Part shown: positions 23,641 through 34,643 of the stretch, piece after piece
Numbering within the stretch: the stretch's first letter is position 1
Layout of the letters: each line of letters starts with the position of its first letter
Assembly (NCBI GenBank): GCA_036186865.1
Contig: AP025062.1
Location: forward strand, 6,101,059-6,165,058
Source of the DNA: Eustoma russellianum
Lineage: Eukaryota > Streptophyta > Magnoliopsida > Gentianales > Gentianaceae
Direction of reading: 5' to 3'
DNA: 64,000 nt
Position numbers and translations under genes: made by a program
Notes under the pieces: model-generated
Seen by the model: only the letters and a program-made list of their open reading frames with translations
Database searches by the model: none
Told to the model about the DNA's origin: nothing

Positions 23641-23800
23641 GCCATGCACTAGGCTATCGCGTTTGCGCAGGGTCTGGAAAGGGGCTAGATCGCTTTACGA
23701 TCTGATGTACGCACTTTTACCTTATACATTGTGCAAGATGCTGTTTTTACGGCTCGAAATCGTGATCTCAAAGTTACAAAGCAACAACCTTACCTGTCGC
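23640..23800 (-). mobile_element. SINE family B, copy 1
   Basis: On the minus strand it carries the family blocks aacagcatcttgcacaa, gtgcgtacatcagatcgtaaa, gcgatctagcc and cgcaaacgcgatagcctagt. The region where a B box is expected (atttcgagccg) is degraded. Related copies are at 27372, 33590 and 34920. Confidence 0.65.
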
Positions 23801-24099
23801 TCATAGGACCGCCCTCTAATCTTTTAATAAAATATGTTGTGAAATTATGTTTATACTCGATATTATAATGTCATCATATAACTATAATTTCAGTATTCAG
23901 AGCTTTGATTGATGTATTAGTTTTAGGTTCTATTTCTGTTAAGTAAATAAGCACCGTGATGTTTTGGTTGTGAAGTGATGTGGGCTTTGTAAACCATAGC
24001 GTGAAATAAAAAATCGATCTTAGCCTAAGATTTGTTGGGAATAAATTCAAGTCAGACAAAATTGATTTCTGTACAATTTGATTGTGAAATAAAATAGTG

Positions 24100-25320
24100 G
24101 CCAAGCTGTCGAGCTCAGGTCATGTCGGATCGACCTGCCAGATCAAGACAGTCTAGGTAGCGCAATCGAGTTTGCGTACTGAACAGTCTGCCAACCTTTC
24201 GACCTCAATGCAATAACACTTCAGCCGAGCTGAACTGATGTCAAACTGATCAGTTAGATCAGACCAGTCAAGTCAGCGCAATTGTATTTGCATTCTGGAC
24301 TGATGGTCGAACTATCGACCTCGGCACCTCAGCCTAACAGAGCAACAGTTGTGCTTACAGCCGCTTCAGCCGAGTTCAGCACAGCAGCAGAGCTCAGCAC
24401 AACAATGCTGTAGAACAACGAATGCTTTCAGCCAAACAGCAGAGCTCAGCACACATCAGATCTCAACTCGGCAACACTGTACAACAACAGTGATGTGTTA
24501 TCCCTCGATCAGCTGAGCTCAGCATCCAACAGAGCTCAGCTCGGTAATAACCTTAACAGCTCAGCTGAGCAGAGATCCGAGGTGAGTCCAGGACCCTGTC
24601 CTTAAGACATATTGCTCTAGTATATTGTACCCAACCAGATAGAACAATCGTCTCCCGGGATACAACGGAGTAAGTTCAGACAAGCGACACTGCAGCGTAC
24701 GAATTCAACAAACCTGTAAGGTGTCCTGAATTCACATATTACTGGGAAATGCAGTGTTTTGTGTATGCGAGAGAATGATTATGCAGAGAGGTAGATTGCA
24801 GAAAGAAGAGAAGAATTTCGGGTTTTTCCTCAGTGACCACATAGGTCAGCCTGGCCACTATTTGTAGGGAAATTCTGAGATCTCTCTGTTACAGCCGGTT
24901 CAACCATAGCCATAGGATCAGATACATGTTCGGCCTGAACCCTTGGATAAGATAACTGCACCAAGTCTGCCCTCAGCCGTTAGATCAAATAACTGTTCAA
25001 CCAGAGTTTTCAGATCATAATAACTTCATGTCAGCTCGGCGCGGTTATATCCCAACAACTTTTCAAAATTTAACCTTAGCCCCTATCTTGACAACCTCGA
25101 GAAGTTTATACTCAAACAAACTTCACCTCAGCTGAGAAGATCCGACCCGCTGCTGCAAGATCCGGTTTGCAGTCTGCAGCCCGCAGCCCGGCCTACAAAC
25201 CAGTCTGCAACCTGAGCCCATCAGGTCCGCAGCTTAGTCTGCAACCTATGCACAGGCACGGGCCGAGCTGAGCTGAATTTTTCTCCTACTTTGAGCATTA
25301 ATTTCTCATTCACCCAGTAT
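24100..25320 (-). mobile_element. Diverged solo-LTR-like sequence related to the Copia LTRs at 17413/22368
   Basis: The stretch caggaccctgtccttaagac through atcgtctcccgggatacaac (about 24590-24670), and attaatttctcattcaccca (about 25300), align in order with the Copia LTRs, but the middle differs. The left part is packed with variants of cagagctcagca. No internal coding region accompanies it, so it is best read as a solo LTR of a sister family. Its ends are uncertain. Confidence 0.55.
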
Positions 25321-26511
25321 CGGAATTGAGTGATTCTACTTATCATTAATGAAACTAATCATAACTCATCTCAAAGTACGTTGCTAACTACAGTTCGCAA
25401 CTTGGCCCAATTCTGTCTATTTTCTTCAACAAGATTGTGTTACTGTTAAATTGCAGCATTTAACCAGAAGTTGGGGAAAAAAACTTAAGCTCGTATATAG
25501 AAAAAAAAAAGAAAAAAGTTGCAACTAACATGAATCCAAACTCGTCAAAAGTTTTGGTTACGATGGAGTAGTTAAACTTTATAAAAACAAAGGTATTATA
25601 AAAAAGATTACAATGATACCCCCACAAAAAAAAAAAAAAAAGCAACTTGGTCTATAAAAATCATTTAGCTGGATACCAATTTTAAAAAGTTGAGATAGGG
25701 AAATTGGTCAGGAAGTTTCCTCCCTAATCCAGTTTATGACTATTTCCGGCAGGATCGGAATTTCCTCATCCATATTTTCCTCTCATGGGACGACACATAG
25801 CAACACTTTCTTCATACACTCCTATGCAAGTCATCTCTCATCTAGTGTTACCATCTTTCTATTGTCATGTGTCGTATAGTGGAGAAGAAGGTGAGAGAAA
25901 TGTGAGTGAGGAGATCATATCTTTTTCCCGCAACAGACAACTTAAAGATGAATTTTGAAGATATAACATTGGATGTTCAGATGTCTTATGGTCTTGTATT
26001 TCCATTTTGGTCCTTGTTGAATATCACTACCTATGTTTTACCGTTTCCTAATTAGATATTAAGAGGTTCACTAATATTGTACGTTGGCAGAGATTGTACA
26101 AGGTTTAGACATGCTTCAAATTGGCACAGGACAAAGTTGTGAACCAAGCTGTAGCATCGTTTGTGATGACTCATCTCACGTCCGATATACATAAAGAATG
26201 TAAGGACATGTAGATCATTGTATATTTAAAGTTAATTTATATTAACTATTTACGTATAACAAAGTTCTGAAACGTTGACCGTTAGTTCAGTTAAAAACAT
26301 AAGATTACCCCGACATTAAAAAAAATATTCTTTTCTTTTCAAAAATATTGTCATCAAACTGACAGTTGGTCAAATTTTATTTAAAATCAAATTGTTAATT
26401 TTACATCTTATTATGAAAACTTAGTCGAACATTATATGAATCGAAACAAACAAAACATAATTTGTAAAAACATAAAACAATAACGAAAGTAATTATGCCT
26501 TCTTCTAACCC
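25320..26511. other. Intergenic AT-rich DNA
   Basis: Long A runs (about 25500-25515, 25625-25640) and no supported gene. A (c)cattttcctctcatgggacgacacatag stretch near 25770 has a rough partner near 25860, but no clear element. Confidence 0.45.
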
Positions 26512-26765
26512 AAACAACAACATTACCACATTGTCTTATAGGCTTCCGTATATGGCGGAGTATGAAGGGTCAGATGTATACAACCATACTCATGTGATAA
26601 AAACACACAGAAGTTGTTTCATGATGACCTATAACGAAAATTGCGTCAAACTGTAGCGATAAACTGTTACTTTACAATATAAAAACCACAGTCAATTTTA
26701 GTGAATAATTTTGTTTTATTTCATCATATTTTAAAACCAAAGAAAAGTGTGTCTTTTAACTTCAT
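26512..26765 (-). mobile_element. SINE family A, minus-strand copy
   Basis: The (caa)n tail at 26512-26522 is followed by cattaccacattgtcttatag, the cagatgtatacaaccatact block, cgaaaattgcgtcaaactgt and the aaagaaaagtgtgtctttt end. Confidence 0.7.
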
Positions 26766-27370
26766 TGGAAATAGAAATATTTCTTAAAACCCAAACCCAT
26801 TTCTAAAATCAGTAAATCCACCACCTCCAGGAACCAAAACCTATTTCTGAAATTCCAAAATCCACCATCTCCAGTTATCGGAATTCTAGCTGATGCAGAA
26901 TCCATTCAATTCAAACATCAAAACGAACTGGAGTTACTTTGGTTCTGTAAAAATGAGTCTCCGGAGAAGATCTAAGAATGAATTTCAACCTCTTGTAGAT
27001 CCAGCTCAGTCGCAGAAGTGGACGTCTTCATCTTCAATCTACAGTGGCGATAATTGTTAGCATTTCGTTCGCCGGAAGAGATGGAAGATGATGAAACCCC
27101 GGAAGCCATTCTTGAAAAATAGATCCAGACAAGGAAATTGCCCTACCTTCTTCTAGTTCATATGGGTTGAATTTCTCTTCACTAGTTTAGCATGGGTAGA
27201 GGGAATTTTGAGTCTTGATTAAAGGAGTGAAGATTTAATTTTTTTTTCCATCTTCTTCCAAACGGGGTAGAAGGAAATAAAATGGTAGCTGGTTTACATT
27301 TAATTCTGGTTTATTATCCTGTTTTACCTGGCGGGAACAATTGATAAAATTGTTGATTTGTGATGTTAAG
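26766..27370. other. Intergenic DNA, possible old gene remnant
   Basis: It contains two near-copies of a ccca(t)ttctaaaatc...aaatccaccacctccag block (about 26795-26835 and 26840-26880), and a less AT-rich stretch at about 26950-27120 without an ORF. The identity is unknown. Confidence 0.35.
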
Positions 27371-27371
27371 T

Positions 27372-27484
27372 TCGCCGCAGAAACAGACTCTTGCATAAAG
27401 TGTAAGATGAGGTTGCGTACATCAGACGTCAAAGTGATCTGATCTCTTCTAAAAACATGTACAAACACGGGAGCCTAATACACG
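27372..27484 (+). mobile_element. SINE family B, copy 2 (5'-truncated)
   Basis: It starts at gcagaaacagactcttgcat and continues through ggttgcgtacatcagacg to acacgggagcctaatacacg. The tRNA-like head is missing. Confidence 0.65.
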
Positions 27485-27561
27485 TTTTGGAGGGAGCGTA
27501 TGGTTCACAGAGTCTTTTTAGTTTGGCAATTGTTAAAATGTCTCGAAAAGGGACAAATGAT

Positions 27562-28150
27562 GCAAAGTAGAATACGGACAATTAATGCAAAGTAGAAGAC
27601 GAACAATCAGTGCAAAGTAGAGAATTATGTGTAGTTATAGAGACAAACTGTTATTTTTCAAGGAAAACAAAAGCAATGGAAGGCTATCGTTGAATAAATT
27701 GTGCTTATATATCACACAATCCGCGAGTCATATACCTTTAATGTGATCCCAGGAGGTCACATTAAAAAATTGGGATTTTGGAGGCAAGAGGTCAACAGTA
27801 CGAATCCAGATACACGTACAGTGTGGGTGTTCCAGTGCTACTAAGCAGAAAGCCTGGTTTGCAGGGGGACACCTTGTGTAGGTCACTGTGTAAATCGACA
27901 CCTAACCTAAGAGGTCACGTGTTGCGCGGTCACGCATCACCGCACCCCCTTGCGGTGAGGTGATCCTATCCCACAAAGTAGAATATGAACAATTACTGCA
28001 AAGTAGAAGATGAACAATGATTGCAAAGTAGAGAATTATGTATAGTTATAGACATAAACTGTTATTTTTCAAAAAAAGAAAAAGAAAAAAAGCAATGTAA
28101 GGCTATCGTTGAATAAATCTTTACTTTTATTTCACACAATCCACGAGCCA
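27562..28150. repeat. Direct duplication of a 170-bp segment
   Basis: 27562-27733 and 27974-28150 share the same order of blocks: three caaagtaga repeats, gagaattatgt(g/a)tagttatag, aaactgttatttttca, ggctatcgttgaataaat and cacacaatcc(g/a)cgag. They differ by about a dozen changes. The copy on the left runs on into tcatatacctttaatg without a MITE. The right copy is interrupted by the MITE at 28151. Confidence 0.85.
27775..27905 (+). mobile_element. SINE family C, copy 1
   Basis: tacgaatccagatacacgta, cagtgtgggtgttcc, tggtttgcagggggacacct and tgtgtaggtcactgtg match, in order, the copies at 30540-30740 and, reversed, 52830-53000. Confidence 0.65.
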
Positions 28151-28333
28151 GGATAGGATCCCCTCACCGCTCCTCCCTCACCGAATGCGTGACCGCGCGA
28201 CACGTGGCAAAAAGTGGGGGTGGTGAGGCTGGGTGAGGGTAACCCTTATCCAGCCTCACCACCCCCTGCTGCTGCCACGTATCGCGTTCTGGGCCACGCG
28301 GTGACTCACCGCGCGGTGAGGAGATCTCATCCC
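28151..28333. mobile_element. Mutator-like MITE, 183 bp, with a perfect 10-bp target duplication
   Basis: The element starts ggataggatcccctcaccgc and ends gcggtgaggagatctcatccc, which are inverted repeats with few mismatches. It is flanked by ccacgagcca at 28141-28150 and 28334-28343. Nine- to eleven-base duplications and GC-rich termini suit the Mutator group. There is no coding capacity. The upstream duplicate at 27562-27733 shows the same site empty. It lies about 170 bp downstream of the GST-B stop codon. Confidence 0.88.
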
Positions 28334-28506
28334 CCACGAGCCATATATCAATGGCAGCAATGTCAGAAATAACATATCTGGTGTTCAACAATTCTCCGAC
28401 ATTATGGCTACTAGCTAGATATTCCTCTAAGCACTTCAAGAAGAAAAACAACATTACTCCACTCTTAACATGATTAAACATACATGAAATGGCAGCCCAA
28501 TTACTT

Positions 28507-30204
28507 TCATGTGTGAGCAGCAGCTCTAATTTTTGCAAAAAGGAGCTTACTAAACTCCTCAAGCTTATGAGCATCTGGGATCAATTCTTTCACGCAGCTG
28601 TGGGAACAAAAATTCTCAGCCCATTTGAACAGACGAGGCGTTTTCGATTCGTGAATAAATGGCTCAAGATCGTTCACCTTTGCAATAACATTGAGCCACT
28701 GGAGAAAGCATCCAAAAGAAATGTCCAAGAAACCAATTTTCTCTCCCCCAAAGAAATCCTTGCCTTTGCTGCACTTTACAAAGGCCTCTTCCAAGAATGT
28801 TATGCCTTCCTTTACTTGTTCTATTTTGGCTTCTTTGATCGCCTGTTCTTCCACGACGCTTATGCTTCTCAATGCTGGAAACCACTGCATCCACACATAA
28901 TCATGAGTATTTTCATAATTTAAAGAAGAAACAGAAAAATGGTTGCATCCCTTCCCTTTTGAGTGGATATTTACAATAATCTTGATAATTAAGGTTTTTA
29001 CCTACATAGGAATTGTTGATAATATTATCTCACATCGGACACTTTGAGATGAAATACATGGGTTATATGAGGATGATGTACCACCACTCATTGTCTTAAA
29101 GTTTTGAGTGGACATGGATTCACCTCATGTAAGTCCAAGTTTCAAGATGGTATCAAAGCCAGTTTAAAATATAGACTTACACCTCCCCTGGCCCATAATT
29201 GGCCATTTATTGTCTAGCCTCACACAAGTCCAGAAGTTCATGCCTAGCTTGTGTTTTATGATTGAGGGCGGGTTTCACACAAGTCCATAAGTTTATGCCT
29301 ATCTTATACTTTATGATTGATGGCTCCCCTCACACAAGTCCAGAATTTCATGCCTAGCTTGTGGTTTATGATTGAGAGCGGGTTTCACACAAGTCCAGAA
29401 ATTCATGCATATATTGAGGGCGGGTTTCACACAAGTCCATAAGTTCATGCCTAGCTTGTGGTTTATGATTGAGGGCTCCCCTCACACAAGTCCAGAATTT
29501 CATGTCTAGCTTGTGGTTTATGATTGAGGGCGGGTTTCACACAAGTCCAGAAATTCATGCATATCTTGTGGTTTATGATTAAGAGCGGGTTCTAAAGCAC
29601 GTGTGTATATCAAGACATATTGCCACGTGAGAGCGGGTGTTGAGAATAATGTCTCACATCGGACACTTCGAGTAGACATGAGTCTCACCTCATATAAGCC
29701 AATGTTTAAACAGAATTCAAACTAGTCTAATGGTAAATGTATCATACTTGCTGGTAAGAAGCATGGGTTTGAATCTATCATTTCCACCTGTGGGTGCAGT
29801 AAAAATTCGTAAAAATTTAAAAAAGCAAAAGTTTGTCATCTACGTGTGCCCAGAAGAGAACGAGAGCGTTACTAATCAACTACCTTATCGTCAATATAAG
29901 CAGCCCAAAAGCGTGCGATGGCGCGATCATGTGGAAGAGAAGGAAAAATTGAATCTCCAGAGAAGAAAAGCTCGTCAAGGTATTGAACAATTATGAGGGA
30001 TTCGCAGATGGACTTGTGACCATGGAGGAGGACAGGGACTTTCTTGTGAACTGGATTTGACTTTATCAGAAGCTCACTTTTTGCACTTAACCGATCTTCT
30101 TCTATGTAATCGTATTCAATAGACTTGATGTTTAGAGAGATTCGTGCTCGTAGAACAAAAGGGCTTGCCCATGAGCCTAGCAATCTGATATCCTCCTCAC
30201 CCAT
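28507..30204 (-). CDS. Tau-class glutathione S-transferase, GST-B (2 exons, intact)
   Basis: Exon 1 is 30204-29884 (107 codons) and exon 2 is 28884-28507, making 232 residues. Splicing at gtag (29883) and ag (28886-28885) is phase 0 and at the same alignment position as in GST-A and GST-C. SWASPFVLR holds the probable catalytic Ser14; HKKVPVLLHG and CESLIIVQYLDE (Glu68-Ser69) bind glutathione. Exon 2 has WFPALR, FVKCSKGKDFFGG and IGFLDISFGCFLQW. It is close to GST-C throughout, so the two are tandem duplicates. The 999-bp intron contains a TRIM in the opposite direction to the gene. No stop or frameshift was found. The upstream region is a (ta)n microsatellite, so the promoter is not clear. 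Confidence 0.93.
29014..29712 (+). mobile_element. TRIM in the GST-B intron, copy 3, with an expanded internal repeat
   Basis: The left LTR (29014-29146) starts tgttgataatattatctcac and is followed by tggtatcaaagcc, close to the Met-tRNA primer site, so the element runs on the plus strand, antisense to the gene. The right LTR (29638-29712) is cut to 75 bp by an internal deletion. The interior (about 29215-29590) is a ladder of seven or so units of about 60 bp built from cacacaagtccag, ttcatgcctagcttgtgg, tttatgattga and gggcgggttt. Confidence 0.8.
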
Positions 30205-30298
30205 GGATGCTTTAAGATGGTGTGTAGCGTTGGCTCCGGATTGAGTGTAATCATATTACGCCATGTGATTTTGATAATCATTTACACACACACACAGA

Positions 30299-30307
30299 GA
30301 TAAATAT

Positions 30308-30338
<31 letters not shown>

Positions 30339-30362
30339 AATAAATATATATATATATATATA
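30299..30362. repeat. (TA)n microsatellite upstream of GST-B
   Basis: Three runs of (at)n joined by ataaat-type breaks follow a (ac)n run at 30281-30294. It starts about 95 bp upstream of the GST-B ATG, so it may supply that gene's TATA-like sequence; this is a guess from position only. Confidence 0.8.
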
Positions 30363-30539
30363 ACTTTATTAAATTTTGAGAATTGCGGGAAACCAGATCT
30401 CCAGGCTCATCCACTTACTCTAATTTAAATAGAGCACGGCATCGATGTGGGGAGTCGAGAAAATTTCCACATGTAAAAGAAGGTTGGCGCGAGAAAAAAA
30501 AAAAAGTAGCTAGTGACCATTTTAAGTTTTATACAAACA

Positions 30540-30745
30540 ATCATGCCCGCATAGCATAGTTCAGTTAGTATTTGAATCAAAAGTTTTTCTAAGAGATACC
30601 GAGTTCGATTCCAAAGACACGCACAGTGTGGGTTTTACTATTTTTTGGGTCGAAGGTTCAGTTTACAGTGGACGCCTTGTGATGGTTCTTTGTGTGTGAC
30701 CTATCTAACATAGGAGTCTACTGAACTTCTGATTTACGTCTTTCA
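30540..30745 (+). mobile_element. SINE family C, copy 2 (tRNA-like head retained)
   Basis: tagcatagttcagttagta is a good pol III A-box match. About 35 bp later ccgagttcgattcc matches a B box. cgcacagtgtgggtt, gttcagtttacagtggacgc and cttgtgatgg follow. No A- or TTG-tail is clear. It is upstream of GST-B. Confidence 0.7.
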
Positions 30746-31065
30746 CAATGTTTCTTGAGATTGGAGTCTCGAAACGCGAGTATAGCCTTTTTCCTCGAAG
30801 GTTGGCGCGAAATCTGTAGAGGAGTTGAAAGTTTGGCCAAGTGAAAGCCTCTTTCCCACTATTATAAGTCAAAAGAGTCTGCGATTATATCAGATGTTGG
30901 ACATAGTCCACACTAATGGCAATTATTACTAAATATTATATGATTTAATAGTTTGTGTATATGTGATCATCGCATCCATCCATGTTGTGATAATTAAGAT
31001 GCATTTAACAAACATGATCATTTATCTGATGATTTATTTTAACAACACTTGAATAAATTAAGAAA

Positions 31066-31173
31066 TACTTTATCCGTTCTAGAAATATTACCATAATTTA
31101 TTTTCTAATATAATATAAATTATATTATATTGTAAAGTTAACTATGATATAATTTTTGAAATGGAATGAGTAT
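31066..31173. mobile_element. Stowaway-like MITE, about 108 bp
   Basis: The left end tactttatccgttctagaaa and the right end ttttgaaatggaatgagta are inverted repeats resembling the ctccctccgtccc family ends. The centre is an AT-rich palindrome (aatataatataaattatatt). TA flanks would be the target duplication. Confidence 0.6.
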
Positions 31174-32430
31174 TTAAATTATCATGTTGTGTAATAACTG
31201 TATTCATCTTTCCAATTAGTTTTGTACATTGATCTTATACTTATTTTCCCCCCTTCTGAATAGAGGTTGTATGCGAGTTGCTTTCTTCAAGAATCCATGG
31301 TCCAATCAGTTTCGTCTTTCTAGTTTTACCTAATAAAAAAATATAGACCATCTCCTTTTAAAATATTGTCATAGTTTGAATTAATATAATTTAATGAAGT
31401 CAAACTATTTTTGTCACTATTTATATATTTTACCCTTACTTTGTTCATCAAGATAAACTAGAGAACTCATGGAAGTGATAAAAAGGCATTATAGAAACTT
31501 TAACCGCTAAATATTATTTTTTAAAAAGTGAACAATATTTTTAAAATAAAAAAAATAGGACAATAATTTTTAAGACTAAGTGACTGTTATTTTGCAAATT
31601 ATATTGGACTAGACATAGATTGTGAAATGTATTCAAACTATAGGAACTTTATTTATTTTATTTTTTTAGGTTTCCTTTACAAAAAGGCTTTAATTTTTCG
31701 AGTCAGAAGTTTTAATCCATTAAAAAACTTTTCACAGTTAGACATGCCTTTTCAACGGGGGCACAAATACATTGTTGACGTTGACTTGGTAGGAGAGAGA
31801 AGAAAGAGAAAAAGAGAAAACCTGCATTTCTTATAACATCCATCTTCCATTGAAGTTCAAAATTTTAAATAAAAGAAGCATGGTTTTTATACGATTGAAC
31901 GTGCTAGTTCAATCAGTAGGGATGTTAGTTTTCTATTATCCTTTTTAATTGGATGGGACTTGAAGAAATCAATGTATAATTATTAATAAGATTATATTAT
32001 CATCTTGGATGTGGTCGAACTATATGCGAAATAATGTGTCAACAAAGTCCAATTGCAATATTTTACCTGTGAGTATTCAAGAAGAAGCTTTGATGAAAGG
32101 TAATGTTACGCTCGTACGCCACGTATCTACATAATATTCCATAAATTTTCATGAGAATTGTAATCTTCATGTATATAGACTTGTGAATTACGCATAGTTG
32201 GTGATTTTAAATGAGACATTCCATACATATGCATAGCTAATTTTTCATGTAATATTCATATATATAGACTTGTAATTTACGCATAGTTGGTTATTTTACG
32301 TTTATATCAACAAAAGTTTCAAGGTTCGGAAGACTTCCCGTTGATATATTGGCGCTGTTTCATACAAAACATACTTAAATGATTTGACAATATTTAATTG
32401 TTAGTTACTTCTTAGTATTTTATTTACATT
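31174..32430. other. Intergenic AT-rich DNA between GST-B and GST-C
   Basis: No gene supported. An aatattgtcat...caataatttttaagac stretch (about 31360-31580) may be a second, more decayed Stowaway relative. A repeated tatagacttgt(g)aattacgcatagttgg block occurs at about 32174-32205 and 32263-32292. Confidence 0.45.
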
Positions 32431-32439
32431 TCCAATAGG

Positions 32440-32697
32440 GTCAAAGACACATTTTTCTGTACTTTGGAATATGATGAAATAAAACAAAATGACTCAATAA
32501 ATTGGTTGTGTTTCTTATATTGTGAAGTAGCAGTTGATTGACCCAGCTTGACGCAATTTTCATTATGGGTCAACGACAAACAACTTCTGTGTGTTTCTAA
32601 CACATTGGTATGGTTGTGTACGTTCGACCCCTCCATGCACTGGTATGAACGAAAGCATCTAAAACAATGGAGTAACGTTGTTGTTCTTGTTATTTTT
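32440..32697 (+). mobile_element. SINE family A, plus-strand copy downstream of GST-C
   Basis: The full block order runs from gtcaaagacacatttttctg through ttgacgcaattttcattatg and gtatggttgtgtacgttcga to a gttgttgttcttgtt tail. Confidence 0.75.
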
Positions 32698-33050
32698 TAG
32701 AATTTGTGTCTTACTGGAATCAAACTCAACGATAGAGGTATTGATTGAATGCCGTTCATCCTTCACAGACCTTAGCAATAGCTTTTGCTGCCATTGAGAT
32801 ATACTGGTTATGATTGATTGATGATGATCCGTAGCAAGATCATCTACTATGTATAACTGAAGGTTAAGGTGTATACATCCTTTTTATTTTTATTTTTATC
32901 TTTATTTTTTTGGTCAAAAGTGAGGCTAAAAAAGATTGGAGGAACCTTCCTCTTTTGAAAACAAGAAAAAAGGAATTTTTTTTTTTTTTTTTTGAAATGG
33001 TAGATCAGGAGCAGTAGAAAATTAAAGTATTTTCATTTCTGAGCATCAGG

Positions 33051-34548
33051 TCAAAGTTTGGCAAAAAGGAGCTTGCCAAACCCCTCAAGCTTATGAGCAT
33101 CTGGAATCAAATCTTTCACGTATCTGTGGGAACTAAAATTATTAGCCCATTTGAACAGATTTGGTGTCTTGTACTCGTCGATAAATGGCTCAAGCTTGTT
33201 CATCTTTGCTATCACCTTGAGCCACTGGAGAAAGCACCCAAAAGAAATGTCCAAAAAACCAATTTTCTCTCCCCCAAAGAAATCTTTGCCTTTGCTGCAT
33301 TTCACAAAGACCTCTTCCAAGAGTGATATACCTTCTTTTACTTGTTCTATATTGGCTTCTTTATCCCGCTTGCTTCGAACGACGCTTATGTTTAGCATTG
33401 CTGGAAACCACTGCATACGCAACAAACATGAGTACTGCAAATTTTGTAGCAGCGGATAATTGACATTTAGAAGTGATGACAGTGCAAAATTAGAAATCCG
33501 TTCGCTTGTTATGTTTTCTAGTAGATGAGCAACTACTAGGATTTATTCATTAAGCACCATAAAATTTGTTACAACCTAAATACCATAATATTGGTGGTGA
33601 AGGCGCGGGTCTCGGACCAACTAATGCTGTTTTGTGACCTTGAAGTCAGGGGTTCGATCCACGGAAACAGCCTCTTGCATAAAATGTAGCGTAAGGCTTC
33701 GTACATCAGATCGTAAAACGATCCGGCCTCTCTCCGGATCCTACACAAACGCGGGATCCTAGTATACCTGAAATGTCTTTTTTGACCATTATATTGGTGG
33801 TACTCACTAATCAATTTGATCAAGAAGGCATCCTTGTCTAAGCCTTACCCAAGAACCACAACAACATTATCCATTGTTTTAGAGGTTTTCGATTTTGGCG
33901 GATTATAAGAGAGTCGGATATACGCAACCATACCCATATGTTAGATACACAGAGGTTGTTTCCCAATGACCCATAATGTAAATTGCGTCAAGCTGTGTTG
34001 ATCAACTGCTGCTTCACAATATATGAGGCGCAGCCAATTTAGTGAGTCATTTTGATTTATTCCATCACATTCCAAAGTCAAGAAAGAATGTATCATTGAG
34101 TCCATTTAAAACGTAAACTAAGCCTTACCCAAGAAAACCTAGAAAAACAGAGGGTGATTCTTGTTTACACACCACAACCTCGTTGATGTAGAAACCTTAT
34201 CATTGATATTAGCAGACAAACAAGTAGTACCTTTTCATTAATATAAGCAGCCCAGAAGCGAGCGATGGCGCGATCAAATGGATTAGAAGGAAGAATGGAG
34301 TCGCCAGATGACCAAACCTCATCAATGTATTGAACAATAACTAGGGATTCACAGATTGGGTTGCCTCCATGGAGGAGGACAGGGACTTTCTTGTGAACTG
34401 GATTTGACTTTAGCAGAAGCTCACTTTTCCTAATCAACCCTTGTTCACTGTACTCATATTTAATACACTTGATGTTTAGTGCGATTCGAGCTCGCATAAC
34501 AAATGGGCTTGTCCATGAACCCAGCAACTTGAGATCATCGGCAGCCAT
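33051..34548 (-). CDS. Tau-class glutathione S-transferase, GST-C (2 exons, intact)
   Basis: Exon 1 is 34548-34231 (106 codons) and exon 2 is 33410-33051, giving 225 residues. The donor gtac (34230) and acceptor ag (33412-33411) give a phase-0 intron of 820 bp. SWTSPFVMR has Ser14; HKKVPVLLHGG and CESLVIVQYIDE (Glu67-Ser68) complete the glutathione site. Exon 2 has WFPAM, FVKCSKGKDFFGG, IGFLDISFGCFLQWLKVIAK and ends LLFAKL, about six residues earlier than GST-B. The intron carries one SINE B and one SINE A. The first residues of exon 2 (LNISVVRSKRDKE) differ most from GST-B. It is presumably cytosolic; its substrate is unknown. Confidence 0.93.
33590..33780 (+). mobile_element. SINE family B, copy 3, in the GST-C intron
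   Basis: This is the most complete copy of the family. A caggggttcgatccacgg B box is followed by aacagcctcttgcataaaat, ggcttcgtacatcagatcg, gatccggcctctctccgg and acaaacgcgggatcctagt. It is antisense to the gene and clear of both splice sites. Confidence 0.75.
33857..34112 (-). mobile_element. SINE family A in the GST-C intron
   Basis: It has a (caa)n tail at its left end, then ttatccattgttttagaggt, gtcggatatacgcaaccat, tgacccataatgtaaattgc and tcaagaaagaatgtatca. It points the same way as GST-C. Confidence 0.75.
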
Positions 34549-34643
34549 GAATGGTCTGAGATGTCTTCCAAAAGGAGCTGCAAGTTAGGGGTGTGCTGAG
34601 AATTGAGATACCATTTCATTGAATCCCCTCAATGTACACGCAA

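Noticed and set aside
28164..28574. 136-residue minus-strand ORF downstream of GST-B
   Set aside because: It runs through the MITE and GST-B exon 2 out of frame; the overlap with the real exon explains its length.
29215..29590. CRISPR-like array of repeats
   Set aside because: The units are contiguous degenerate tandem repeats inside a plant TRIM, with no unique spacers.
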